Below, one piece after another: positions 34,697 through 46,600 of a stretch of 64,000 bases of DNA. Made by a program: the position numbers and the translations under genes. Position 1 is the stretch's first letter, and each line of letters begins with the position of its first letter. The DNA lies in assembly GCA_030248135.1 (NCBI GenBank), contig JASANC010001016.1, forward strand, positions 1-64,000, written 5' to 3'. The stretch is from Theristus sp. LFF4_11. Lineage: Eukaryota; Nematoda; Chromadorea; Monhysterida; Xyalidae. The notes under the pieces are model-generated. The model ran no database searches, was not told the DNA's origin, and worked only from the letters and a program-made list of their open reading frames with translations.

Positions 34697-37600
34697 TCAC
34701 TGCTGTGCCTGCCAGACGGGTCTTCGTATCCACCGCAGTCGTAGGCCGCTGTCGGTGCGTATCTTGATCGAGGCAGCCTCCGCCGCACGCACCGTGTCCT
34801 TGACCGACTGCATCAGATTCTGCGCGTTCAGCACCAGCTGCTGCATCGCCTCCTCGTCTTCGTCCGTGCCTGCGTTGCACAACACACTTTGCTACTAGTA
34901 TGCGCGGTGTGGTGGACGATTCATAAAAACAGTGTTCAAGTGGACAAAAAATACAACTGAAATGAAAACTGAAACGACATTCAATCACACCGTGCAACAA
35001 AACTGCTCAATCGTGGAAAACGCTTTTTGGATGCAACCGTTTACGATTAGTGTGCATTGTAGTTCAGCAAGAGAGACGCGAGCGGTTTGCGTTCGATTAC
35101 ATTTAATCGAGTATTAGAAAACCATGCCAAAACCGAAAAAAAACCATCTACTGTCCTGCACGTTTACCGTATTGAATTGTGCTTCCATACTGCATTGCAG
35201 CACCTAAAACTTGCACAAGAAATGTGTGGAGAAAGTACACTGGTAGAAGCTATGTAGCTGAGAAGATGAAAAAAACAGCAGTGTGAAAACTGAACAGTGT
35301 GCAACGACAATGAACCAGAAATGCTTTGCACGATTTTGAGAACACAACCAACATTACCATTGTCCAACAATAACTTACGCCATAGTAAAGCTGTGGGAGA
35401 CAGCACTCACACATAAATCGCATTGTTTCAACAACAACAACAACAACAAATCAATGCTGCACCAACCTTGCGAGCCGAGCATGGTCGCCTTCACGGTGGA
35501 CAGAATCTTCAGCTGCGTGGCAATCGTGGGAATCCGCTCGCACACTTGCAGCAGTGTCTGTAGCAACAAATAACGCTCACATGGTTCACCGGCTTCCGTG
35601 TTTTGCCCACAGTGTCAACGCCAATCGTTTTATTATTTCACGTTGTTTCTTCTTGTAAAAACTAAGTTGAAACGGGGCTTCGGTCAGGTCACTCAAAAAA
35701 AGAAACGTTTTCGAGTCCAGTCTGCCCCTGCACGCAGCCAACCAGCGCAGTTAGCAAGCAGAATGCATTTGCAGCCGCGACATAACGTCCATCCAAGATA
35801 CCTTTCTCATTTTAATGTCGGTGCACTGGCGAGCGAGTTGCACAGCCAACCGGGTGACCTCTTCGGAGGCGTCTGCGATCGCTTTCGCACAGTCAATCAA
35901 GTCCTTCTTGTTGCCACCCTCGCCACTGACAAAAGCAAACATTGAAAACACACGTGCTGCATGAGAATGACAGCGAGGTCGAGTTGCTTTGTAGCCAGTG
36001 GCCACTTACCGCACGAGTTGACTGAGTTTCGCCATCAAAATGGCCATGCGTTTCGCAGCAGCAACAATCTCATTCTCACGCGATGACCACTGACGCATCT
36101 CCTGGTGCAGACTGTACGCGGCACCCTGTGAACGCAAGCCAATGTGAGTCGCTGCATTCAAAGTCGATGCACGACACAGAGAATGCACGACACAGCCAAC
36201 AACTGCACGCACCAAAATCGGCTGATCTGCGCGCGGTAACGGGTATCGCTCCCAGAACGCTCGAGTCTCCTCTTCGTCGTCCGTCTCTGGCGGTGGCGGC
36301 GGCCGTGGCGGCGGTGTCATTTGCACCGGTGGAGGGGGCCGCGGGGGTGGCACTTCTGCAAAACACAAACATTGCCAAACTCAGTTTCAGTTCAAATCAA
36401 ATGACATAAAGCAAGGTGCAATAGTAATGCATGCAGTTCAGTATTCGATAGCAATGAAAAAGGGCACCGAAATAATCGAGAAAAACGTGAAAGAAAAGAA
36501 ACTTCATGCAAGTTGTGTGTGCGTATACCTTCAGTGCGCACGAAAGTCATTTGCTGCGCAGGTGGCGGTGGCGGTGGTGGAGGGGGCACGTAGACTGCAA
36601 ACAAAGCCAATCAGAGATAAGCGACACAAATCAGTGAAGCACAGTCACCAAGAAACACCACAACACCGAACGAGACAACGTGAAAGAGTGTTTTGATGTG
36701 AAAAGTGGAAATGATGTACAAGAGTGAATGGAGTGGAAGTGGAAGGAATCGCAGTGGCAGACGACGTTGATTGGGTTGCGACTACGTGCAACAGTGCACA
36801 AAACAACAGCACTTTTTTCTTAATGGATTATTTTCTTCTCTGATGCTAGAAGATTGAAGGGTACTTCGTATTTACAACACATTTTTAAAAGCATAGAAAA
36901 GATGTGTAAAGAGTCAGCAGAAGTAAAAGAGCCACCGAAACACAATCACCACAGTACAAAGCCACCAACAGAAGCTCAGAGGATAAACACTTGTTTCTTA
37001 AAAACACAAAAAACAACGAGCCTTCTTGGCGAACTGTGATTTGCGGCGGCGGTGGTGGTGGCGCAGCAGGTGCCGTAATGTGAACTGAAACATACGATAT
37101 TGCAGCAACCATGAACATATACATTTTGCAAGCAAAGAGGTGCGGTTTCTATCAGCAGTGCCACAAATCTACACGGGCATGCAAGGGACATACGCCACTG
37201 ACCATTCAAATCCAAGGCACTCAGGTCAGGCACAGATCGGCCACTTGCATCGATCGACTGACGCACACCGGTCACTGCGTTCAACAGCTGCAAATGAAAC
37301 ATTGCGTAAAAATGGGGAATGCACAGAGAACTCACATAGACACTGATCGAAAACGCCGAGCATGACATGTGCTGTGTGTATCCCAACGGAAAGAACTACA
37401 AAGTAACAAGAACACACGACGTTCATAGCATGGCAGCTATGCGAACCTGTTGATTCGAGTTTCTCCAGCTGTTCGCAGGCCGCGAGTCACCGGGCGCCAT
37501 CGCCACCGACTTTGCGTCATTCACCATCGGTGGAATGGAGCTCTGGAAGTAAAGTAACTGCAAAATAAAATGAATGCAAGCATGAAACAGAACAATCAAC

Positions 37601-40600
37601 TCGAGGAAATGACAGACTCCGTGGTAGTGAAAGTGGCTGAAAAGTTCATGACACTGTGGGCCTTTGGGTACAGTTTTATAAAAAGACAACACATTTCAAT
37701 TTCCGAACGTCACGTTGACGAACAGACATTGGTGAATCAGTTTACGTGCTGTGACATTTCATGATTTCATGCAGAGGTCAACAGCACTAGCGGACCAGCA
37801 AGTGTGTGCCACTGTGGCACAGCCTGACCTGCAGTCGCGTGGCAGCGCCGTTCACGCGGTTGACGAAGTGCGCGTCCTCGCTGTTCTCAGCCTCTCCCTT
37901 GGCAGCCATCAGCACCCGATTAGCGAGTCTAGCAATCTGACTGGTGTTGTCGACCATCGCCTGCGGCTGCTGTCCACTGATCGCACGCTCACACTCATCC
38001 GTGTAGCGGCGCATCGCTTGCTCTGAAATCACCAACAACACTCAATTTAGTTGGGTACGACACACTCGAACGGGTACGACCGAAATGTCTCTCTAAAACA
38101 TGCCCTTCGATCATACAAAGCAACCCAGACTTTAGCTGATTGGCTAGCGCAGTTAAAGTTCGGTTAATCACTTCACCTGAAAAAATACGTGAATCAAAAT
38201 GCAGATGCCTGTGACCGACAAACAGGCGTTCTCAAAGCAAAGCAGCTTTGATCGGACACGTTCGAGTAAATGTAACAACACACTGAACACAATCAGCAGC
38301 GAGTGACCACCGTTTCTGCGTTTCATATTTGTGAACAGCAGACAAATTCGTGTAACTTCGAATGACAGCAAATTTGCAACAGTGATGCAATGCGCCACGA
38401 ACCAACAGCACGAATGAAGTCGACGGTGTCAATGGCCTCGTCGACCTGCGCACGGAGTCGCTGCAGGGCGTCCGCGAGTTCACGACGCAGATTCTCAAAG
38501 TGCTGCTCAGCGGCCGTGTTGTCCGCGTGGTACAGGCGCACTTTGCCTGCGTTGATCACCTGCAGCCGAGAAACGTTTTCACTGCGTTGCGATTGTGCGT
38601 TTTGCAACTGCAGAGATCAACAAGAGACGGCAGCCGTCACACAGAGAGCTAAGAGACAGGCTGTTCGGCGAAAGCCCAACCCCTGCAGCAATCGAACACG
38701 AACCATCGACACGCACGGCCCACCTGTGGCGTCAGATTAGTCAGTTGTGTCGCGGTTGACTCGAGCGCCTCAACAGTTTTCTTGTTTTTACAGGGTCCAG
38801 CTGTAGCGACCATACGCCCGGTCTGTGCACACCGGTTGCAGTGCTCCTGCAGAATTCGTGACGCTGTGCAGTTTTGACCTCTGACAACACAGAAAAAATT
38901 TGAAAGTTGGAAGATCATGCACACAAAATGGGACTACAAAGACCTGAAGGTTGGCTGCACGCTCGTGGAAGTTGCCCTCGCGGTTGGGCGCGTGCGGTGG
39001 CGCGAGCACAGCGTCCACAAACAGCTTCAGGGGTGTACTGATGTCGGCAAAGTCTTCGGCCACCTGAAACCGATTCAAAAACAAACAACTGAAACAAACG
39101 AAGGCCAGAAAAACAGCGCGATAAACGTTTAGCTGAGTGAAATGCTAATGCTAAATGCATCAAAACTGACTTTGTCCGTGAGCAATCGACTTAGCAGGTC
39201 TCGCAGTTGTTCGAGGGATTGTCGCAGTTGAGAGGCCAACTGACGAGCTTCTGGTGAGTTGCCCTGCAAATGTTGATTTTTTTTAGAAATAATCGATTCA
39301 ATGCAAACACATTGGACCATCAAATTGTCACGATTTTCCAGCGCTGACCACAGGCACAAAAGCGCGCGGCGTACACAGTCACGGAATCCGTCCATGTCCC
39401 ATGTTCATGCAGTGTTTTACGCCCCAAGCGGTTCAAAGCGAGCAACAGGCGAGGTTACACGAATAACAACAACAGAAAGTAACAGCAAAGCACACGACTG
39501 CAGCAGCGCAAACCAAGAACAAATCGCACATGCAAACACCGAGAACGAGCGTGCCACTGTCCAGGCGTACATTGTCCGTGTCACCATGCTGCTGCTCCCA
39601 ACCGTGCCATTGTTTCTTCATCGTCAATGGTGCACAACAACTGTGACACAATACGACGCTCGGGGTACTGTTGTTTCGTTGGTTGCGTGCACCGCACCGC
39701 ACTGGATGACTGCCACTGTTGGTGACTTTGTGCGTCAAATGGTGTCGTACACGTGCCAACTGTGCCATTATTATGTCAATTGGCGGGCGAGGCTTGCTGC
39801 TTGCCTGAGGACACGAAGACGAGCGGGGCAGAAAGGCAGTATTGCAGGGTTTGCTGTTGCCAAAGTCTGGCATCTTGCTGGCTTTTTGAGCTCGTTTCGC
39901 AGTGGCCGTGTCATCACGATTGCCATTCCGTCGACGCACCAGTCGTGGGGTGCAATAGGGGTAGCTTTTCACGGGTGGATAACGTGCCGTGGCGAATGCT
40001 GCAGCACGCTCGTCTTGAGCGCTCATTTTGTTGCACGGCAAATTGTGGTAGAGCGGCAGACTGTCAACGGTGAAGTTCAGTGGCTGAATGTCGACTAAAC
40101 AGCGGTGCAGCTCGTAGAAACGAGTGGACTCAAACGGGCACATGCCCCGGTTGGTGACCAGATGTGAGATGACGCGGGCGCCACACGCAACCCCATTCGC
40201 AGTCGCTTGTTGTTGTTGCTGCAAAAGCACGCCAGCAACATAAGTGAACTCGCGAATTCAAATGGAATGGATTAGCAGTGAGAAGACTTTCTGTGAAAAC
40301 AATATGTGAACATTCGGGGTTAGATGCGTGAAACCCACACCAAAGGCCGAAACATGAAAAACAATTTCTATGGCAAACGTCATCCAGCTATGTTACAAAA
40401 CAAAGTTTGCAAAAAGCCCCTTGTGATTTACTAGCAACAAACAAGAGCACAACTATAAATTGTTTTCGCGATGAAACCGGTTACCAAGCCACGCAAAATA
40501 GCGGTCTTGGTATCAAAAGAATTTCCAGCAGGCACAAAAAGACAAGTCAGGGTAGGAATAAACAAGCCAATGGGGCAAACCGAAAACTGAACCGCTTGCT

Positions 40601-43600
40601 AAAATCAATAAAGAAAAAACGCAAAAGTTGTCCGATCAGAAGTAGCACATACTGCACTCGGCCACTACCCTACCGGCAGTATTCCAACCAAAGTATGATG
40701 TTGCACGCACGGACAATGTTGCATTTGAGAATTGACGACACAAAACCAAACGCACGGTGGTGTTTTAGAAGACGTTTGAAGAAGAATCAGTGAAACATCA
40801 TACTGAATATAAACTGCGCTCACCACCTGCGTTCAGGCGAAACGGGAGCGCCGATCACCAACTAGTGATGGTCGGCCTATGCCCATTTGAATTGGACGCT
40901 CCGGTTTCGCCTGAACAACGTCCAGCAACACGGATTTGTGCGTGTGCGTGGGGAGCGCCATCGCCATGACGTACCAAGCCACGACGCTGCAAGTCGGCCA
41001 GCTGACTGGCTTGTCGGTCGATTTCATCGCACAGCTGCAGCAGACGGTAGCGCTCACGGCCTCCACAGTACTCGGCCACACGACGGCCTTCTTCAGTGAC
41101 CATTCTGATTGCAGACAGACCTGCAACACGACATGCCACTCAAACATGTTAGCTGGCACATCGCAACAAACAAAATTATACAACAAAACGAAGTTCTGCC
41201 CGTTTTGAAATCTGAAACCACAACAGGGATTGATCGATCAAAGTGCACCATCTAACGTTTCGAGTAGCCATGTAAAATTTGCGATAAATGTTTGAAAACC
41301 GTTAACGTCAAACAGTGACAAAGTCAACAGACGACTACGTATCACATCTCTCTGCGCCCTGCCACAACGTTACTGCCATACAGTTGCATAATACAGTTTA
41401 GTGCAAGATATTCAACGAGGTTTCCACAGTGCAAACTGGTTTTGTCCAAGCGAAGTGAGCGAGTGACTAGCAGAGTGGTCAAGGTGCAACGCGTGTCCAA
41501 CAGAATGTGTCCTATCCAGTTTTCATATTGCTATCATTGCCTGCCGACAGCGACGCACACAGCTGGCGTCAAACAATGGAGAAAAACCAGCGCAGAGTTA
41601 GCTGTTGCTGTAACTACGTTCAAAGATTGTTGTGGCAAAATGACACTGCACTCTGTGCCATCTGCACTGTGTTCACTGCAAATTGCTAAGCATCGCTGAA
41701 TAAACAAATAAAAAACTCACACAGTCTATCCCCAAATTGAAAAAAACGACAAAACTCACAAAACACGCGAACGACATCAGCGGAATATGAGCGATTGTAA
41801 ACTGCACCGAATTGTGTCTCCGTGTCTGCCAAATCTAATTCAATGGCTCAACGTGAAATTCACCAGCTTACCAAGTCCCTTGTCGTCCACAGCCGGGTTT
41901 TCTAGCCACTTCAGTGCTTGTTCGATGCTGCCCCAAACGGTGTGCGCCGGCTGGAGGGCCCCGGAGCGTTCGGCGTTCTGGATGGCACGCGGGAGGATGC
42001 CGCCGTGCTCCTTGGAGCCAACGAGCTCACGCAGCTTCTGCGCCGTGTTCCGGCAGAGGCCTTGCGCCTGACAGTCAAGTAAACACACGACTTTGAATCA
42101 AGTGCATTTGAGAGAACACATGTTGTCCATGTTGGCACAAAGATCACGACACGTTGCAATGACACACAAACTCGATTGCGATGTAGACTGTGGACCTGCG
42201 TGCAGGCGAAACCGGAGCGTTCATTACAAAATCGCGCTCACGGACAACGCACGCTCGAGCATCGCCTGTTTGAAAGCAGATGCGACCGGCAAGCACGCAC
42301 CTGTGCTTGGTCTCCGTGTCCACGTGCCCTCAGCTCACAAATGCTGTCCGTCATGCTGCCAATGTCCGAGACGCTGCGTCGGATCGTGTGCGCGTCATCC
42401 GGCAGTGCACGCGCCGCAATCTTCTCGGCGTACTCAAGAATGCGACGGATTGACTTCTCGCCTGCACACAAAGAAACACAGTTACCGAGTTCATTTCACG
42501 CTTTTTTGGAATGGATCATTCTGGTTTTTAAACGTGTGCTTTTTTAATGTGCTTGTGATTATTACATTGCGAAAGACCTGAAAGCAGCACTGAAGCAGGG
42601 TTTAGAAATGTTCGCTGCACATCAGCCACTAAAATTGCCATCAAAACCAAGCACACTGCAATCACATAAAACCACCAACCGATTCCACCGCGCAGCGCGT
42701 TCGGATCAGCGAGCCAGTCGAGCGCCGCTTGCAACAGACTTTCAATTGCGTTCTGCAACAAAACGCTGGCACAATCGTAAACAGCAAACGCAAATTGGAC
42801 AGACAAGCAGTTGCAAGCACTGCGATGCAGCAGCCCACCACTGACGTATGCTTTCTTGATGACCGTCAAGTTGTCGGCGTCCCACTCGTCCTCGTCGTAG
42901 CTGGTCAGCTGGAGCACGCGGATGATCTCGTTCATTTCATCAGTCATACGCTGCGCGATGTAGTTGCGGTTCTCGCCTGCCTCGTGGACACCTTTCGACG
43001 CTGAACACAACAATCATTTTGTGGCAACGAACAACTGGCAGCCGCACAAACACAAACACATCAACTGAAGTGACTAACACTCGTTGTGAATCTGAATGTA
43101 AATCTTCATGGCACAAATCAAGATTGGCGACAGTGTTTTGATGGAATCCATGCAGCGAATGAGAATCTCTCGATGCACCACATGCGTGAGCTCCTTCTCA
43201 CGGGCGTCAATGTCCTTTGAGACACGCGACAGCCACGGACTGATGTCCTGCAACAAGCACAAGCCTCTGACGCAGTGCACCACATCGCCATCGTCTGTTT
43301 TGTGACTCGCGCGCGCACAACACCAACACCGACCAACCTTGACGAACACAGCCAAGTCGTCCATCGAATCGATCACCTCTGCCACTTGCAAATAGTCGAG
43401 CACTTTCTTGCAGCCACGCACGATCTTGCGCACCTCAGACTCGTCGAAGCACAGTAACAACGATGAGGTGCCCTGTAGGATGCCTGAGCGAAACAAAACA
43501 ATGTTTTCGTGAGAAACACTGGTGTTGTCAAGGGAAACATTCAAACTTCAACGCCAATCACCAACAATGATTCGGATTGTCAAAATGCTCAAAACGAATT

Positions 43601-46600
43601 TCAGCGACAAAAAACGGCAGATAACTGTGCATGTCAAAACTTTCCAGTTGTGCATTTTAGCAATTGAATGTGGCCCGCTGATTGGCTGTATACTCGAACT
43701 GTTTAGACGGACCAGTGAGCGCAATTCAAAATGCACCAATAATGACGACACGAGCGCCAGCCAATGGTGCTGTGCATGCACTTACCCCTGGCGCCATCGA
43801 TCAGTTTGCGACGCGCCGGCGACGAGTACGGGTCTTGCGAGAGCATGCGCGCAGCGTCCTCAAGCAGGCGACTGCTCGACTCAACGCGCTTCAGTGCGGG
43901 CGGCATGTCCTGTTGGAGGATGCGATCGTCTGACGAGTGACATGTCTCGTAGCCAACCTGAAATGCATTGCGATGCTGTTGATGCCCATGAATGCATTAC
44001 CCCGTTGACACGTGCACTGTCGCTTCTTGGCGCCGCATGTTTATGTGGCGTACGCAAAGTGCGTACCATCAATAACAATTCAAAGTGTACTTCCCAATCG
44101 GTGCCAGCACGCATTTCCACTGACCCTAACAAGATTATCGACCGCCTTGCTGACTGCGTCGACGGGGCGTGTCAGGTCGGGCATCGCGGCGCCATCTTCG
44201 CCCTCTTCATGCAGAATCACGAGACGCGACACCTGAAGTTGATTACGAGTGTAACCAGACAAATCTAGCAGTTTCAGACAAACGATTGACCATCGTTTCA
44301 TGACAATCTGTTTGTTTGATCTAAGCACACTTTCACTTTACAGAAGCAACGCGCAGAATGAAAAAACCGCAGAAGAAAACAAAAAAGTTCACTACCACCG
44401 AATTGATGAAATTCCGGCAACCGATTGCCTGTGTTTTCATGGGGACAACATGTGAATTATGCCAACTGCATAGGGTAGAAAAAGGAATAGGAGAGACAGA
44501 CACAACACAACCATACGTTCGTTCTCAACGACGGTTGTATATTTTAGTGAAATTGTAGACAGTGATACTGGCAGCGAAGATAAACCATGCCCAACAAGCT
44601 ATCAAAACGTGCACGCATGCATGAAATCAAGATTGAAAAACAACAACAACTGTGAACGAACAGAGAAAGCACAGACTGAAAGTAAACACACAGACAATGT
44701 AATCGATGTGTTACGAAAAGCGAAAGGTGCGAGATTGAAGTGACTGTTCGCAGGAGAACGTTGAATGATTGAAAACAAGCAATGCCAAGCAGTGTGTCAG
44801 TGGAGCGAGCTGCAGAGGCTGCCGTGCAGTTGCTAGAAGCGCAGTGAACGCACAGTCTGGTGTGGGTCGTTGCGACGCATGAGCGCACAGATGGGGCAGT
44901 TGTCCATGGTGAGTGCGCCGGCAAAGCCGACCGTGGCCGTGGCGCTGGCCGCGTTCACACTGCTCAGCGACAGCGACTGCGACGACGAGGACAACGCCGG
45001 CGGCGAGCGGTGCCGCATGTCCAGCTCCGACTGCGTCTTCGGCTTCGCGTGACTCTGCTGACGTGCCACCGCGAGCGCCGTGTGCAGCTGCAGTGTGCGT
45101 CCGGTTGCGTTTTTGGAAATCATAAAAATAAACAACAGTGAAAACAAAACGAAATGCCAACATAACGAAACGAACATGGCCGTTGGGATAACTAACATGG
45201 AAGAAAACTGAAGGGAAAATTGTGCAAGCGATGGGTGAACAAGACACAACTGTCACAAACAGGCGGACACAGACAGCATCGCAAATGAAAATGGACCGGA
45301 CCATGACTGGGTACAATAACAGCGGTTCAAAAAGAAAAGGTGCAAATCATCAAATTACCAAGCAATCAAAGAACTTCAATAAACAGCAGTTTTTCAACCG
45401 TGGATACAACTGGTGTGCCAACAACAAAACACCCCAAAAGCAGACACGCCTGTTCGGATATCATGAAGGCGGACTGAATCAGTTGCACACGCAGATACTG
45501 CCTTCGTTGTTCGGTCAGTCCAAACGTGACCCTTCGCAGAGTCGCGTACTCGTCAGTGTCGCGGAGCTGTGCGAGTCGTAGTCGCAATGTTGAACTACGT
45601 GCATCGGCGTCGCCAGTCGCCTCGGTTGTCTTGCCCACTTCTGCCAACAGATCGACCACCGAAGGATGATCAATCAGCTCAACGGTCAGTGGCGATGACG
45701 TTGGCAGCGACTGCTCGCTTGGCGTGACCGCCAGAAATGAACAGTTCCTCAGCTGCTGGTGTCTGGATGCCGTTGGCAACCTGCCACTTGCGTCAGCTGA
45801 CACAATCGGTCGAGTGGACGACGTGGCTGCGTTTGAGGTGCATGCGTGTGCAGCGGAGAACGATGCCCGGCGATGGTGTGGTGGCGTTGACGAGTCACTC
45901 AACAAAGTGCTGGTGTTCATGTACGAGTGTTGAGCATTGTCATGGCTCGGTTGTGCCAGCACAGCACTGCCGTTCGCAATCACAGTTGGCACGGTGGTTC
46001 GCATGCGAGGCCTGCTTGCACCAGCAGCACCAGAGGCACCCGACGACGTGACGGCCGTTGGCTGCTGCTGCAGTTGTTTCTGGCGTCTGAGAACACTGGA
46101 AATGGGCGACGATGCGAGCACGCCCAGATGGCTGAACGGCGATGCTCTGCTGTGCGCACGGATGTTGCTGCTGCCGTTCGCTTGCCCATTGACACCAACC
46201 AGCGTCGCTTTGCGTCGACGACCGACCGTGGCACTGTGGCCATAGTAGGTGCCACTAGTGAACGAACCAACTCGATTCAGAGTGGACGCCGATGAATGAT
46301 GACGACTTGCTGATGAATATGTGCATGGAAACCGCTGCGACTGCCAGCGAGCATTCGGCAAAACGTCGCCAATGTCGGACGCTGCGGCAGAGCTGGACGC
46401 GCGCGCACGATGCTGCCGGTACAAAGACATGCGCGCTCTCACGCTGTTGCATCACACGCGCTGCTCCACCATCTTCAAATGTGCACAATTTCAGCCAACC
46501 AAAACCAACAACTTTGTGGCATGAGTGGTGACCGCTGAAGTTTGCCTGGAAAAACTCCTTACGTTGACAGTTGCTTTCTTCGCCACTACGAAATGCAGCG

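Noticed and set aside
39301..40098. 265-codon plus-strand frame opposite vinculin
   Set aside because: It overlaps the minus-strand candidate cassette; the minus strand has better splice signals and the right phase.
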